Shown here: positions 12,201 through 22,049 of the stretch, in pieces
Layout of the letters: each line of letters starts with the position of its first letter
Position numbering within the stretch: position 1 is the first letter of the stretch
Source: Desmodus rotundus
Lineage: Eukaryota; Chordata; Mammalia; Chiroptera; Phyllostomidae
Assembly (NCBI RefSeq): GCF_022682495.2
Contig: NC_071397.1
Location: 19,478,739 to 19,542,738, forward strand
Length of the DNA stretch: 64,000 bases
Reading direction: 5' to 3'
The notes under the pieces: model-generated
Databases searched by the model: none
Seen by the model: the letters and a program-made list of their open reading frames with translations, nothing else
What the model was told of the DNA's origin: nothing
Program-made: the position numbers and the translations under genes

Positions 12201-14205
12201 ATACATTGCTGTGCGTGTTCATTAGTGCAAAGGGGCCAGGGATGAGGCTGACCATGTGTCTGTACAGCTCTGAGTACAGCACAGAGATCCAAAAGCGATT
12301 CTGAGAGGCTGCACTGCGGACAAGCTCCTTTGGTAACTTAACCTATAAAGAGTAAAAAGACATGGGGAGCCAGGAAGTTGTATTCGTCTACAAACAAATT
12401 CCACGGAAGTGAAATTACAGCTACTAGATGTAGCCATCAATGGAACTGCAGATTCTAAGACCGTGGAGCCTTCCACCCCCCTAAACTTCCCCACAGACAG
12501 CCGTAACTAGGGATGCCTATTAGTAACAGCGCTGTTTTGGTCTTTGACAGCTCCTTCCGTGCAGAACAGCCTTGGTGCCCAAGAGGGAGAGCTCCTCCCT
12601 CCGAGGAACCACGACACACAGACAGGCGAACAGTCACTCCCAGTCTCCCACTCCCCTCGCCATGTTGTTCCTCTCTGAAGAATTTTTTGGACTTGATTTC
12701 TATAATTATCTTCTTTGAATTTTATTTTTCCATGCACAGTTTCTCCCGGCCCATCTGTGTGTGTGAAGATACTGTTTTTGTAAACCCCTTTCCAGATGAA
12801 TTGTTAATTGTGGAGTCTTCATTATTCCCCCCACTGCCTCACCGATGTCAATGCCACGGTAACATCAGCTAGGCTCTAGGAGCATTCCTGCCCGCGGTAA
12901 TGTAATGAGCAGGTGCTGATGAAAACATATCTGTCGAATCATAGACTTCTATGTTTTCTCGAGGAAACAAAAACTGAAATGCATTCTAGACATGTTGCTG
13001 TATGTGCATATATAGCAACTTTCTTAAAAAGTTCTCTTTCCGTTAACATTCGATAACCTTTTGGGTGGTGCATTTCACACTGCAGATGTGGTTCTTGGCA
13101 GTGTCGTATCTGTCAGACTTGTAAAAAAAAAAAGTCGTGGCACATTCGCCTGCTGTTCTTCTGAGTACAGACAGAGAGATGTATAGACACCCTGCCAAGG
13201 CGTGGAGGTGGAGAATGGGAGACGGAGCTTGGCGTGTTGGCATGTTGGCCCAGGAAGAGAAGGCTGCAGCACTAAAAATAGGAAGGAGGGCGATGCCAGA
13301 ATGGTGGGGTGCAAAGAAGGTGAGAAGAAGAGGAAAAACACCTTAGGATTTCATGCAGCATTTGTAATACCTTTTTAGGACTAGTAGTCAACTTCCCCGC
13401 TTCTTCAACCTGTATTTGGAAGTGATTCTGCGGGACTTCATCGGTGCGTGCTTTCTTACGGGAGATATGTATAAGCTCTTTTCCATAGGTATTCAATTGT
13501 TGTATTTGTGGGTTTACATTTAAAAAAACTATTTTATTTCACCTTAACTCAGTCATTTGTATTTAATTGAGACAATGGTGCCCATTTTATCATTTTTAAA
13601 AATTATATTTGGTCTAGAAAATCACACTTGGAAAATATATTCATTTATACATTATAAAGAATAGTAAGTTACTTTGATGTTAAGAACTCATCCCTGACAG
13701 GACAGGGCGAGCAGTTTTAAAGGCCTTCACTGACACTTTGTGGCAAAGGGTGGAACTACAGTATTTTTCTAAAGATGTTTCCTGACATGTTTGTTTATCA
13801 TTTTATATGAGTGTAATATAACAAATAACAAAGAACTTTCTTACAAATCCATATGCATTTATTTGCAAATTAAATTTTTTAAAGTGCACAATCTTTTACT
13901 AGCATATCTTAAATATAGTATCAAACCTAATATAAATATTTTGATTTTATAAATAATTAAAATTGAATATAAAAATCATGTATATATGATTTTTATACAT
14001 GATTTTCTATAACACAGCCATTAATATTTTGGAATACAGTATGTTTTAATAATTGTGTTTTCTTTAACTATTTTAGTGGTTTGTGAATTTTAAAACTTCA
14101 TAAAATCAGTAATTAAGGTTGCTCCCAGGCATTAACATTTTGTGTTGAAAATTATTGAGGGACATTATTATGTTTCAAAACTTTAGTCTCCATTTTATAG
14201 CCTCC
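12201..14205. other. Intron 1: no gene recognised; locally less AT-rich
   Basis: 12500-12720 and 13130-13350 are less AT-rich than the surroundings and contain overlapping short open frames on both strands, but I see no start context, splice-bounded frame or protein family. A 13-bp inverted repeat with a 9-base loop occurs at 13972-14006. No repeat family recognised. Confidence 0.45.
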
Positions 14206-14211
14206 TTCTGC

Positions 14212-14560
14212 ATTGAAATTGATTTTTTAATTGTAATAAAATATACATAACTTAAAATTTATCATTTTAGCAAGTTTTAAGTGTACAGTTCAGTGGCATT
14301 AAGGACATTCACCTTGTTGGACAGCCATCAACACTATACACCTGCAGAACATTTTTCATCTTATAAAACGGAAACTCTGATTTCTTTAAAAAATAAGCCC
14401 CTATTCTCCTCTCCTCCAAGTTCCTGGCAACCGCCATTCCACTTTGTATCTTAATGGATTTGACTGAGTGCTTAACATAAGTAGAATCATACCATCATCA
14501 TCCTTTTGTGTCTGGCTTATTTTCACTTGGTATAACATCTATACCTTATTTTAATGTCAC
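14212..14560 (-). mobile_element. Old L1 (L1M-type) 3' UTR fragment, antisense
   Basis: Matches the classic antisense L1M 3' end: AAAATATACATAACTTAAAA, GTACAGTTCAGTGGCATTAA, GGACAGCCATCAACACTATA, then TTCCTGGCAACCGCCATTCC, GGATTTGACTGAGTGC and the TGTGTCTGGCTTATTTTCAC block. Non-coding. Confidence 0.8.
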
Positions 14561-16990
14561 AGAAATTAAATAAACTTGAAAATCCTTAAAATAAAATTGA
14601 TATGTTTAATACATCTTTTCAAGATGCTCAGTAACAAACAGTATACCATGCACAATTACCTCTTGATATTGTAAAATCAATTATTACTTGACATTTCAAG
14701 ATATAAGTATATGGTTAGTAAGAGATGCAATCTCACCTGTGCAGTTTACATGTTTTTAACTAAGTCATACCACCAACAGACTAACAGTATGTCACCTTAT
14801 ATAGTGTTAGATTAAAATTTTCCAAGTACTAGTATCAATTTGCAATAGAAAGTAACTTTTTCCTTACGTGGGTCTGATAGATATTAAAGTAAAAAAACAG
14901 TTTAAGTGCAGAGTAAAATGACAGAGGTATTTTTAAACTAATATTTCCTTTCCCCCTTTGAAAGTCAGTTAAACCTTTTGCCCATAGCTAAGGAAAATAG
15001 CTAAGGTTATTTCTAAACACATCACGAGCTGCAGGCATTCCCATACATCCTGAGCCACCTTTCCATCTGTCAGTCCTGAGGAGAAAAGACAGGAGATATA
15101 GATCTTCAGATTCTTACAGGAGAGAAGGTAAACCAAATGAGGGTGAGAAAGGATAAACAGATTTTAACCTTCTTGGCACCTCTGAATCACAAAAATCTGT
15201 TTCATTGAAGTGTGTTAGAGCTGGAGTTTCACTGACTCCATCCTCACCTTCAGTTTTGTCCTTTTACCCTTACGCTCCCAACTATTCCCCCCTTGTTCCT
15301 GGTCAATGAGGGCAGACTTTTAAGTGCAAACTCACTACAAATGGACTTAAATATTGGTGGGTCATGATCATTCAGAAAACTGATTTCAGAAGTAGTCTTG
15401 GGACCTGCGAAAGCTCATCAGAATGTAGTGTATGAAGAAATTGATCCAAGAGAATAACTGACAAGCAACTAAGTTTTCTGTCATTTGTCAGGCTTTACTC
15501 AAAGACCAACAAAGGAAATCAAGGCTTTATTCAGCCAGTGTGGCTTTTCTCTCCTTTTAAAGAAGCTCATGGGGAAGTGTACCATACCAATGGCAGCATG
15601 CATTATAAGTTTATGAACAAGTCAATGCCATGAATATTTATTCATTGCAAAGTATAATCTAGGCAGTGTTTGTGTTGGGGGAAAAGTCACTGAAACCGAG
15701 AGAGTAAAAGAAAGAGAAGCACCAGCTCAAAATGATAATGAGCTTTTGTTCCAGTAGGAAAATATGAAAAAATAAACAAATACCCATATAATTCATTATA
15801 ATGTTAGATCATGATTCCTGACGAGAAAAGATACAACATGCAATAGGTTTCTAAAGAAGAAAGCTGCCATATTGTGTTAGGCTAATTGAGAGATTTTGTG
15901 AAACAACCTTTTTTACTTGTTTGGTTTTGGATGGTTTTGGTAGGATTTCATTCATTGAAAAGAGGGTTGAAGTGGATATGATCATATACAAACAAAGCAA
16001 TAACATTTGCAATGTCCTTGGCATAGAATATGTTTAGACCAAGTGAGATATGAAGCTTCTGTTGTCGCTCTGAGTGATTTATGGGCAGCACTGCAAGAGG
16101 TGGGGGCAAGCTCAATGAGAACTTAATGGTGGAATGGCTCTGTTTTTTTTTTAACCCAATGAAGATGAAAAGGAGAGCTCTTATGGAAATAAGTAAGTTA
16201 CTGCACCTGGATTGAATGCTCTCAAGGGATAAATGGATAGGAATACAGATAGTCAGGGTGCAAGGTGAACTATCAGATTATTGCAGTCTCTGGCTAATAA
16301 TTACCAAAATGTGACTGGATATTTGCAGTAAAAATAGAAGGAAAATTACACAGGCAAGAGATTTCAAACATAGGCAATGGGAGAAAAACAAAGGATATTA
16401 AACTCCAGAGAAATATAAAGTCCAAGCTGAACATTTTGGAAAAGATGGTGAATTTATCATTGCATACAGTTCATGTGCTATCAAGAGAAGGCCGTGATAA
16501 CCTTGTACCTTTAAAACTTTGAATGGGTGGATGAATGAACCAATGGATTTTTGTATTCCATGTCTGTGTTCAGCACAAATATAGAATATATGTACTTGAA
16601 GACCTGTGTATAGTTCTCAATAGCTCACTTTGAGATATCTACTGGTAATACACAGAATTTTCACAATAAAAAGACTGAGGTGACAAGAGGGAGAGTCCTG
16701 CTATTATATATGAAGGGTGTGGTGAGATTTAGCCCAGAGAAGCAATGTCATGGGAAATAGGCATGGCCAAAGCCTTTAATATTTAAATGTATGAAATGTA
16801 AAGACCGTACTTAAAAAATATGTTAAAGTGGCACCATATAATTATCTAACACAAAGTTCCAATTCAATTTTCTTCAAGTGTGCAATGTTCTTTATAGATT
16901 TTTTTCATTTTTCTCCCCAAGATTCAAAAGTAAAGAAACATCTGCACAGAAAACCAATTTTTAGTAATTGTACACATAAACAATCTCAAA
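14561..16990. other. Intron 1: no gene recognised
   Basis: AT-rich intronic DNA. A weak L2-like patch may lie at about 15610-15800. No coding or regulatory element can be supported. Confidence 0.45.
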
Positions 16991-16996
16991 AAGTAT

Positions 16997-17285
16997 GACC
17001 TGGCTATTAGGGAAGCTAACACCATCGCAGGCTGCCTTGGTAGAGAGATATTGACCCGAGCAATCATCCTGTTCCTTGCTGCCCTGGTTAGATCGCACTT
17101 GGAAACATGCGTGCAGTTACAGACAGCTCACTTTGAACCATTACTGATAATCTTGAGTAAGTTCATGATAAAGCTATCAGGATGGTGTAGACGCAAAACC
17201 TGTAGTTGAGCAGGATACTTTGGGAGATGTTTAGCCTGGGTAAGCAAAGCCTTGAGCTATGGTCATAGGCATGATCTTTAATCAA
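16997..17285 (+). repeat. L3/CR1-type LINE 3' fragment
   Basis: Carries the order of blocks typical of the CR1/L3 ORF2 end: GGGAAGCTAACACCATCGCA, GCCCTGGTTAGATCGCACTT, GGAAACATGCGTGCAGTTAC, TCAGGATGGTG and TTTAGCCTGGGTAAGCAAAG. One of the oldest repeats in the window and strongly decayed. Confidence 0.65.
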
Positions 17286-17912
17286 ATATGAATGACTACT
17301 GTTGTGGGTTGAATTGTATCCCTACAAAAAAATAAGATGATGTTGTAACCCCCAGGACCTCAGAATGTATCCTTATTTGGAAATAGGGTCATTGCAAATA
17401 TAATTAGTTAAGATGAAGTCATACCGAAGTAGGTTAGACTGCTAATCCAGGGTGGCTATGTGAAGATAGAAACACAGAGTTTGCAAGCCAAGGAATACCA
17501 AAGATTGCTGGCAAACCACCAGAAGCTAGGAATAGGCAAGTAAGGACATCCCTACAGGCTCCAGAGGGCAGGGACACTCCTGCTGGGCTAGGAGAACAGA
17601 GCACCAAGCTGCAGAGAATTATCCCTAAACTTGAAAACTAATGGGACTTGCCCTACTGAGTTGCAGACTTGCTTTAGACAAGTGACCCCTTTTTCCTTCC
17701 AGTTGCTCACTTTTAGGATGGGAACATATTCTCTATGCTTGTCCCACTGCTGTATTTTGAAGAGAGAGAACTTATTTTCTAGTTGTCACTGGACCACAGG
17801 TCCCTGGGAGGGACCATACCCCAAATCTTACCTATTCCTGACTTGGGTAATATTTAAATGAAATTTTGGATTTGGAGTTGATATTGAAATGGGTTAAGAA
17901 TTTTGGGATTAT

Positions 17913-18608
17913 ATTTTGCATCCTTGTTTGTTTTGTTAATTAGGTTCCAGTTAAAGGTGAGATCATAATGGTATTTGTCTTTCACCACCTGGCTTATTCA
18001 CTTAGCATAATACTCTATAGTTCCATCCATGCTCTTGCAAAGAGTAGGAGCTCCTTCTTTCTTCCTTCTGTGTAGTATTCCATTGTGTAAATGTACCACA
18101 GTTTTTTTATCCATTCATTTACTGATGTGCACTTAGGTTGCTTCCAGCACTTGGCTATTGTAAATTGTGCTGTTATGAACATTGGGGTGCATAGGTTCTT
18201 TTGAATTGATGTTTCAGGGTTCTTAGGATGTAATCCCAGCAGTGGAACTGCTGGGTCAAAAGACAGTTCCATTTTTAGTTTTTTGAGGAGATTTCATACT
18301 GTTTCCCACAGTGGCTGCAGCAGTCTGCATTCCCACCAACAGTATAATTGGGTTCCTTTTTGTCCACAACCACAGACAAGGAAATAAAGAACAAACTAAC
18401 AGTAACCAGAGGGGAGGGGCAAGGGGGATAACAGGGGAAAGAAGGGGAAGGGTCGTTAAGGAACATGTATGAAGGACCCATGGACAAAGCCAACCACGAG
18501 AAGGATTGAGGGTGGGGTGGGTGAAAGTGGTGGTGGGAAAATGGAGACAACTGTACTTGAACAATAATAAGGGGGGGAAAGGAAAAAAGAAATAAAATTG
18601 AAAAAAAA
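17913..18608 (+). mobile_element. L1 insertion with 5' inversion (twin priming)
   Basis: Two pieces of one bat-type L1 3' end in opposite orientation. 17913-18357 is antisense: 3' UTR start, then the ORF2 C-terminus, readable on the minus strand as PAVPLLGLHPKNPETSIQKN and WIKKLWYIYTMEYYTEGRK. 18358-18608 is sense: the rest of the 3' UTR (CAGTAACCAGAGGGGAGGGG, GACAACTGTACTTGAACAAT) and an A-rich tail. The inverted piece ends where the sense piece begins in the L1 consensus, as twin priming predicts. A 17-bp target-site duplication flanks it: 17896-17912 AAGAATTTTGGGATTAT and 18609-18625 AAGAATTTGGGGATTAT. Confidence 0.88.
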
Positions 18609-18974
18609 AAGAATTTGGGGATTATTCAGATGAAATGAATGTATTTTGCATATGGAAAAAAACCAAATTTTTAGGAAGCAAAGGACAGACAATTATGAGT
18701 TAACCTGTGTCCTCCTCAAAAAAGATGTTGAAGTGCTAACACTCCATACCTAAGAATGTGACTTTATTTGGAAATAAAGTCATTGCAGATTAATTCACAA
18801 ACATGATACTATGCTAGAGCAGAGTGGGCCCCTAATCCAATAGGGTTGCTGTCCTTATAAGAAGACAGCCATGTGAGGCTGGAGACACAGAAGAAGGTCA
18901 CATGGTAATGAAGGTAGAGTTTGGAGTTACTTGCATGCCAAGGAATGCAAAAGATTGCCAGCAAACCACTGGAG

Positions 18975-19189
18975 CAGGGGCGTCAAACTCATTTTCACCG
19001 GGGGCCGCATCAGCCTTGCGGTTGCCTTCAAAGGGCCCAATGTAACTTTAGGACTATATAAATGTAACTACTCCTTAACAGTTAAACGAGAGCTCAGCGC
19101 TGGCCCCCAGGTAGAAACAAGGGGCCGGGCGGGATAAAACAAGGCGGAGGGCTGGATTTGGCCTGAGGGCTTTGTGTTTGCCACCTGTG
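18975..19189 (+). mobile_element. Non-autonomous hAT-type element, copy 1 (215 bp)
   Basis: Ends CAGGGGCGTCAAAC and GTTTGCCACCTGTG form imperfect terminal inverted repeats of hAT type. Flanked by an 8-bp target-site duplication, CACTGGAG (18967-18974) and CACCAGAG (19190-19197), the length diagnostic for hAT elements. The interior is C+G-richer than its surroundings (GGGGGCCGCATCAGCCTTGC, CTACTCCTTAACAGTTAAAC) and codes for nothing convincing. It sits inside the 3' LTR of the MaLR; the right duplication preserves the ancestral LTR sequence. Confidence 0.88.
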
Positions 19190-19719
19190 CACCAGAGGCC
19201 AGGAAAGAGTCAGAGAACAATTTTTCTATAGGATTCTGAGGGAGGGAGCATGGTCCTATTGACTCCTTGATTTTGGACTTCTAGCTTCCAGAGCGGTGAG
19301 ACAATAATTTTTTGTTGTTTTAAAAGGCCCAATTTGTTGTGTTCTGTTACAGCAGCTCTAGGAAACTAATACAGGTATAATGTAGAAAAAATGATAAGGT
19401 TTATTCCTTTGGTTCCTGGAACAATTCTAAAAGAACATGAGCAGAAAGAAAAGGAAAGCAGACATCACCTCAACATAAACAAGAACTTGCTAGTAGTTAA
19501 AGGCATGGCAAAATGAAGTCAAGGTCTTTATCAAGTCACGAATTCTCTGCTGTTAAAAATGTTCAAGCGGGGTAGAATGGTGCTGAGGTGATCTGTGCAT
19601 CAAATGGCAAGTTAGACTGAGTGATCTTCAACTCTGAAATTCCAGCAAAAGTTCCTGTCAAGTCAATGCTGGCAGCTTCCTTTCATCTCCTATTTCAACA
19701 AAGAGCATAATATAAAGGC

Positions 19720-19920
19720 ATAGCACGGTGCGTAAGATATAAACCTAAACTCTACCCCTTAACTAGCTATTTGTGCTTGCGTAGGTTCCATAACCTCTCT
19801 AGCCTTCATCTCCCACATGTAAATAGGAATATTAATAGTTATCATGTCATGAACTAGTTAATAACTTAAATTACTTAGCACAGTGCATGGCAGATAGTAA
19901 GTAGTATGAAAGGGTCGGTT
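19720..19920 (+). repeat. MIR SINE fragment
   Basis: Sense MIR core: CTAACTAGCTATTTGTGC-like block (CCTTAACTAGCTATTTGTGC), TAACCTCTCTAGCCTTCATC, AATAGGAATATTAATAGTTA and TTAGCACAGTGCATGGCAGA. Confidence 0.72.
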
Positions 19921-21265
19921 GAAAAAAATACGTGCTTCCGTGTTGGTTGAACAGAATACATTGACACTGCCTTTCTATCACTGCCACTTCTCATCTCCAA
20001 GCGAGGAAAATTAGGAGACAAACTAGAACTGCTTTTATTTTTCAGTCTTGTTTTTTGTTTTTTTAGTTTTGAAACTGTACCATTTGGACCATTTTTTGAC
20101 CAAGTATCAGAAGTATGATGCTTTTGTCAGTTTTCATGTAACAATCCATGATGTGCTGGTCGCTGGCTGGGGCTTGTGCAGGAGAGTGTGTGTGTCAGGT
20201 GTTGCCAGGAAACAAATCATCCTGCAGCATCGTTTTCAGATAATAAAAACTACAGTTCATCCTCATAAAGCTCACCTGAGTTTTCGGGTCCCAGGGTGCT
20301 AGAGTTACATATAGGTGTGAAGTTTCTCAAAATTAAATTCTCAGACATTCAGGTATTTTATTAAGTTAGCATCTGTTGGTGACTGAAGGGTACTTTCAGC
20401 TTCAGCACCTAGTAAAAGCATTTTTAGTGTATGCAACTCTTCACAAATGAAACATAATTTTCAAAAAGATATCCTCATTCAATGACTTACATTTAACAAA
20501 ATGTGCTTTTAGCTCTTCGCTATACAAGGTTACTAATCACTGCATCATTTGGGTGTGTGGGAGACAGCTCTGGCAGGTTAATGATACCCCAGGCAAATTC
20601 ACAGGTCCTTTCAATGAAGCAAACCATCAACGTATGTGGTAGCAGTGCTTGCGCCCATATAATTCTGAAGCCAGTGATTATGTAACCTTCAGGCACACCA
20701 GACAAAGGGAGGGAACAGAATCAAGGACAGAGTGTTCCTTCCATACAGAGAAACTCAGTGAGATAGCACAGCTCTTAAACATAAGGATATACTGAAAGGC
20801 AGTAGGGAAGAGTCAGCTGTGGAAGCATTGGAACGTATGTTTGATTTAAGGTGATGTTTGGAGGCCATCAAGAGTAATAGAAGGGAGGATTGAATTTCTA
20901 GAATATACATGTGCTTTGTGATAGGTCTTTTATGTTCACAAAAGAAGGCAACCAGTGTGGGGAAAAACGAGCTCTTCTCTTGGTGTTTAATCCCACTTGT
21001 CCTTCGACAAGTTCCATGAATTCCCTGTGTCTCCATTGCCTCGTGCTGGTAACGATGTCTTCCGTTGGGATTGCTCTCCAGATTAAATGACCTAAGTATA
21101 TGAACCATCTAGCTCAGTATTTGGCAATAATGGGAGCTGACTAATTGTGGGCTTTTGTCTTTTAAGCCTCTTCATCTTTTCACATTTCCAATGCAGAGTT
21201 TGAGATCAAATAAGGGTAAATGGCACAGAGGAAGCAAACACTACAGTTCACTGAAAATAGCTACC
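19921..21265. other. Intron 1 (3' part): no gene recognised
   Basis: Unique-looking intronic DNA with short open frames on both strands but no family match. Nothing further seen. Confidence 0.45.
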
Positions 21266-21269
21266 TCCT

Positions 21270-21405
21270 AATTCATCTCAATTCGGTAAATATTTCTTGA
21301 TTATCTACCACATGTTGAGCACTGAGAAAACAAAAAGAAGAGTCAAAATTGTTGTTTGACTTCTGGGAATCACAATTCAAAGTCAAGTGAAAGTAAACAG
21401 CCTTA
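21270..21405 (-). repeat. L2 LINE 3' fragment
   Basis: Antisense L2 motif: TAAATATTTCTTGATTATCT, then ACCACATGTTGAGCACTGAG and AAAACAAAAAGAAGAGTCAA. Short and diverged. Confidence 0.5.
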
Positions 21406-21624
21406 TGATCCATTGAGAAATGTCTTACTAGGTAAATGAACTGATTAAAATATATGCTTAAAAGCATATATTCAGCATTCATCCAGATTGACCAATTCAG
21501 TGAAAACACAGCATGACCTTAAATTACCTTTCCCTTTCAATATTTATGGGTGGACTTTACAGCAGAATTAATTAGCTTGATAGTGTTTCCTCGTTAGTGC
21601 CCATTGTTTTTGTTTATTTGGTTG

Positions 21625-21838
21625 GTTGGTGTACTGCCTTATTCTGCATGGGCTCCTATAACAGAATACCATAACCTGGTTGGCTTACAAACAGCAGAAT
21701 TTTATTTTTCAAAGTTCTGGAGGCTGAAAAATTCAAGATCAAGGTGCTGGCTGGTTTGGGTCTGGTGAAGGCCCACTTCCTAGGTAAGGGTTAGGGTGTA
21801 AACATGAATTTCGGGAGGACACAAACATTTAGTCCATA
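21625..21838. repeat. Ancient interspersed repeat with internal deletion, abutting exon 2
   Basis: Matches the ends of a common mammalian repeat: one end with GGGCTCCTATAACAGAATAC and TTATTTTTCAAAGTTCTGGA, TCAAGGTGCTGGCTGG, and the other with TTCGGGAGGACACAAACATT and TAGTCCATAA. The middle is missing. I recognise the sequence pattern but do not assign a family name. It ends about 33 bp before the exon 2 acceptor. Confidence 0.65.
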
Positions 21839-21870
21839 ATAGTTAATATTCCATTTTCTTTGAAAATTAG

Positions 21871-22049
21871 TTTGTGTGGCCGTGTGGAAGAACCACCACA
21901 TGAGGACAGTGACCAACTACTTCATCGTCAACCTTTCTCTGGCTGACGTGCTCGTGACCATCACCTGCCTCCCAGCCACACTGGTTGTGGACATCACCGA
22001 GACCTGGTTCTTTGGACAGTCCCTCTGTAAAGTGATTCCTTATTTGCAG
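21871..22049 (+). CDS. HCRTR2: HCRTR2 exon 2 (ICL1, TM2, ECL1, start of TM3)
   Basis: 179 bp, opening with two bases of split codon 75, then 59 full codons for residues 76-134. The peptide reads [12 protein letters not shown] through [10 protein letters not shown]. It carries the first intracellular loop, TM2 with the conserved NLSLAD motif (D100 is the class A D2.50), pocket residue T111, the conserved WFFG of ECL1, disulfide Cys127, and pocket residue Q134 as its last codon. The acceptor is a weak-looking tract ending AAAATTAG; the donor is CAG|GTAACT. The exon ends in phase 0. An AT-rich repeat remnant finishes only about 30 bp before the acceptor. Confidence 0.98.

Larger units (their letters stand above)
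17300..19373 (+). mobile_element. MLT1-type MaLR element with two LTR pieces and internal remnant, hosting two younger insertions
   Basis: 5' LTR portion about 17300-17583 (GGTTGAATTGTATCCCTAC, TTATTTGGAAATAGGGTCAT, GCCAAGGAATACCAAAGATT). Remnant of the MaLR internal 3' region about 17625-17912 and 18626-18694 (GGACTTGCCCTACTGAGTTG, then AGACTTGCTTTAGACAAGTG). 3' LTR about 18695-19373, ending in the family's TACAGCAGCTCTAGGAAACT and AATACA. The body of the internal region is deleted and no protein remains. The internal remnant is split by an L1 insertion and the 3' LTR by a hAT element. MaLRs are retrovirus-like LTR transposons active early in mammalian evolution. Confidence 0.82.

Noticed and set aside
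12513..12872. 119-codon plus-strand open frame in a less AT-rich patch
   Set aside because: Overlapping open frames exist on the opposite strand too, and no domain, splice sites or known similarity was seen.
18015..18272. 85-codon minus-strand frame resembling a protein C-terminus
   Set aside because: This is the L1 ORF2 C-terminus in the inverted part of a truncated L1; not a host gene.
1..21870. Search for HCRTR2 exon 1
   Set aside because: No frame encoding the acidic N-terminus and TM1 followed by a phase-1 donor was found; exon 1 must lie upstream of the window.
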